A stretch of DNA of 64,000 nucleotides from Litomosoides sigmodontis (Eukaryota > Nematoda > Chromadorea > Rhabditida > Onchocercidae): positions 310,001 to 374,000 of the forward strand of contig OY718808.1 of the NCBI GenBank assembly GCA_963070105.1. Direction: 5' to 3'. The notes below the pieces were generated by a model. It was not told the origin of the DNA, did no database searches, and worked only from the letters and a program-made list of their open reading frames with translations. Shown in pieces: positions 61,232 to 64,000 of the stretch (its first letter is position 1; every line of letters begins with the position of its first letter). The translations under genes and the position numbers were made by a program.

Positions 61232-63441
61232 GTGATTTCAATATTTTTATTGTTTTTTTTTTTTGATATTAATATAGTTTTATTTTAATTGTTAAATTTA
61301 ATTAACGTGTTAATTTTTTGAAAAAAAAGAAAAAAATAAGCAAAAAATTTAAAAAAAAAGAAAAAATAAGAAGAAAAAAATAAAAAAATAGAAAGAAAAA
61401 AAATAAAGAAAAAATAAAAAGAAAAAAATAAAAAGAAAAAATAAGAAGAAAAAAATAAAAAAATAGAAAGAAAAAAAAATAAAAAAAACAAAAAAATAAA
61501 AAAAACAAAAAAATTAAAAAAACAAAAAAATAAAAAATAAAAAAATAAAAAAATAAAAAATAATAATAATAAGAAAAAAATAAAAAAAATGAAAGGAAAA
61601 TAGAAAAAGAAAAAAAATGTGATTGCAATATTGTAATTGTTCTTTTACTTTTTTTGTTATTAATGTTGTTTTCATTTAATTTTTGAATTTAATTAACGTG
61701 TTAATATTTTTTTGAAAAAAAAGAAAAAAAATAAGAAAAAAATAAAAAGAAAATAAAAAGAAAAAATAAAAAAAATAAAAAGAAAAAATAAAAAGAAAAA
61801 ACAAAAAAATAAAAAAAATAAAAAAATAAAAAAAAATAAAAAGAAAAAAATAAAAAGAAAAAAATAAAAAGAAAAAAATAAAAAGAAAAAAATAAAAAGA
61901 AAAAAATAAAAAGAAAAAAATAAAAAGAAAAAAATAAAAAGAAAAAAAATAAAAAGAAAAAAGTAAAAAAAATATGATTGTAACATTTTAATTGTTCTTT
62001 TAATTTTTTTGTTATTAGTGTTGTTTTCATTTAATTCTTGAATTTACTTAACGTGTTACTATTTTTTTGAATATATTTTTTGAATAAGAAAAAAAGAAAT
62101 CAGAAAAAATAAAAAAAATAGGAATAGAAAAATAGAAGTAAAAAACAAAAGGAAGAAAGTAAAAATAAAGATAAAAAAATGACAAGGAAAAAAGAAAAGG
62201 AAGAAGAAGAAAGATGAAAAGGTTTTAATTGTTCTTTTAATTTTTTTGTTATTGATGTTGTTTTAATTTAATTTAATTAACGTGTTACTATTTTTTTGAA
62301 AAAAAATAAAAAAAATTAAGAAAAAATAAAAAGAAAGAAATAAGAAGAGAAAAGAAAAAATAAAAGAAAAAATAAAAGAAAAAATAAAAGAAAAAATAAA
62401 AGAAAAAATAAAAGAAAAAATAAAAAAAGAAAAAATAAAAAAGAAAAATAAAAAGAAAAGAAGAAAATAAAAAAATGAAGAAGAAATAATAAAAAATAAA
62501 AAGAAAAAATAGAAAAAAATGAAAAGAAAGTGATTGTAAATATTTTAATTGTTCTCTTAATTTTTTTGCTATTGATGTTGTTCTAATTTAATTTAATTAA
62601 CGTGTTACTATTTTTTTGAAAAAAAATAAAAAAAAAACTAAAAAAAATAAAAAGAAAAGAAGAAAATAAAAAAAATAAGGAAGAAATAATAAAAGAAATA
62701 AAAAGAAAAAACAAAAAGAAAAAAAGATAAGAAAAAAAATAAAAAGAAAGTGGTTGTAAATATTTTCATTGTTCTCTTAATTTTCCTGATATTAACGTTG
62801 TTTTAATTTAATTTTTGAATTTAACGCCTTTACATTTTTTTGAAAAAAAAGAAGATAAAAGAGAAAAAGAAAGAAAGATAAAAGGAAAAATAAAAAAAAT
62901 GAGAAGAGAACTGAAAAGAAAAAAAAATAAGAAGAAAAAAACGAAAAAAAAGTAAGAAAAAAAAAGAAAAAAAAATTAAAAAGAAAAGAATACGAAGAAA
63001 AGAATAAAAGAAAAACTAAAAAGAAAATGAAAAGAAAAAAATGAAAAGGAAGAATAAAAGCAAAAAAAGAAGAAAAAAGAGAAAAAAATAAAAAAAAGTA
63101 AAGAAGAAAAAGGTAAGAAGAAAAAGAAGAAACGAAGAAAGTACGAAGAAAAGTGAAGAAGAAAGTAAGAAGGAAAGTGAAAACAAGAAAATGTCTTCGA
63201 TTTAATAAAGAATGAAGAAAGAAAAGGAAAAAAGTAAAGAAGAAATGAAGAAGAAAGAAGGAAAAAGAGAAAAAAGTAAGAAGAAAAGTTAAAAAAAAGT
63301 GAGAAAAAAAATAAAGCGAAATGAAAGAAAAAAGAAGAAAAAAGGAAGGTAAATTTAATGTTTTAATTGTTTTTTTAATTTTTTTGATATTAATGTTTTA
63401 GTTTAATTTTTGAATTTAATTTGTGTGTTAATATTTTTTTG
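61232..63441. repeat. Seven-unit anchor/polypurine array, right arm
   Basis: Mirror of 52318-54487; here the + strand is purine-rich. Anchors read for example TTAACGTGTTACTATTTTTT. The array is about 40 bp longer than its partner through one 12-bp and two 14-bp unit gains. Confidence 0.88.
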
Positions 63442-63466
63442 AAGAAAGAAGGAAAAAAGAAAAAAA

Positions 63467-63774
63467 GAGAAAAGAAAAAAGAGAAAAGAAAAAAGAGAAA
63501 AGAAAAAAGAGAAAAGAAAAAAGAGAAAAGAAAAAAGAGAAAAGAAAAAAGAGAAAAGAAAAAAGAGAAAAGAAAAAAGAGAAAAGAAAAAAGAGAAAAG
63601 AAAAAAGAGAAAAGAAAAAAGAGAAAAGAAAAAAGAGAAAAGAAAAAAGAGAAAAGAAAAAAGAGAAAAGAAAAAAGAGAAAAGAAAAAAGAGAAAAGAA
63701 AAAAGAGAAAAGAAAAAAGAGAAAAGAAAAAAGAGAAAAGAAAAAAGAGAAAAGAAAAAAGAGAAAAGAAAAAA
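63467..63774. repeat. 14-bp polypurine tandem repeat, 22 units
   Basis: Unit GAGAAAAGAAAAAA, exactly 22 copies (308 bp), against 17 in the left arm. The Lys/Arg/Glu open frame across it is repeat translation. Confidence 0.95.
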
Positions 63775-64000
63775 GAAAGAAAATAAGAAAAAAGGGAAAT
63801 TATTATATTCTTTTTAAATGATAAATAAGAAAATAATAAATAATAAAAGTTAAATAATGGGAATTAGTAAGAATTAAATAATAAATAAAAATTAAATAAT
63901 TTAATAAATAAATAAGAAAATAATAATGATGATAATAAAAAGAAAAGAAAAAGAAAATAATAATTTCGTTTAGAATTACTTTTTTTAGTGATTCTGCCAA

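Larger units (their letters stand above)
58162..64000. repeat. Giant inverted repeat, right arm
   Basis: Reverse complement of 51829-57558, starting TTATGCGC at 58162 and still matching at the last base of the window, so the arm is at least 5839 bp. It is about 110 bp longer than the left arm, accounted for by five extra 14-bp units at 63467-63774, about one 12-bp unit near 62.35-62.43 kb and about two 14-bp units near 61.83-61.95 kb, less one base in the G/C run. Confidence 0.97.

Noticed and set aside
51829..64000. Palindrome read as one DNA transposon or Polinton with long terminal inverted repeats
   Set aside because: The spacer holds no transposase, integrase or polymerase, and the arms carry complete duplicate genes, so an inverted duplication fits better.

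Overview
The window reads as nuclear DNA of a nematode, most likely a filarial or other spirurid worm. It is AT-rich, its genes are split into many short exons with GT-AG introns, and the conserved proteins look nematode (a TRPV channel of the OSM-9/OCR type, glycogen phosphorylase with the Ser14 regulatory site). All exon models were assembled by hand from splice consensus, reading phase and family conservation; each main model sums to a whole number of codons. The species call is inference.

Layout. 0.1-1.8 kb (-): part of an unrecognised multi-exon gene. 2.9-9.9 kb (-): a complete 20-exon glycogen phosphorylase (853 aa) with a long (TA)n tract just past its stop. 9.9-16.7 kb: no gene found. 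16.7-23.5 kb (-): a 19-exon TRPV channel (874 aa). 25.1-29.4 kb (-): a 13-exon SUMO E1 subunit UBA2/SAE2 (595 aa). 30.7-38.7 kb (-): three tandem genes for short J-domain (Hsp40) proteins that share an intron directly before the HPD motif. 39.3-39.9 kb (-): a two-exon SMIM12-like membrane protein. 42.8-47.2 kb (+): a 13-exon long-chain acyl-CoA synthetase (688 aa) with an altered nucleotide-binding motif. 41.3 and 48.4 kb: long TAA-type microsatellites. 49.3-50.3 kb (-): a tentative small gene.

51.8-64.0 kb: a giant inverted repeat. Two arms of about 5.7-5.8 kb face each other across a 603-bp spacer, and the right arm runs to the window edge. Each arm holds a GC-rich, intron-containing gene for an unrecognised 308-aa coiled-coil/zinc-finger protein, a duplicated ~210-bp block, and a seven-unit array in which a ~85-bp AT-rich anchor alternates with polypyrimidine tracts. 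The arms look identical where compared in the gene; the differences I found are runs and tandem-repeat copy numbers. This palindrome is the best candidate for an undescribed system.

The single-copy genes are unrelated housekeeping and sensory functions and show no evident shared pathway. The J-protein trio is a local gene family.
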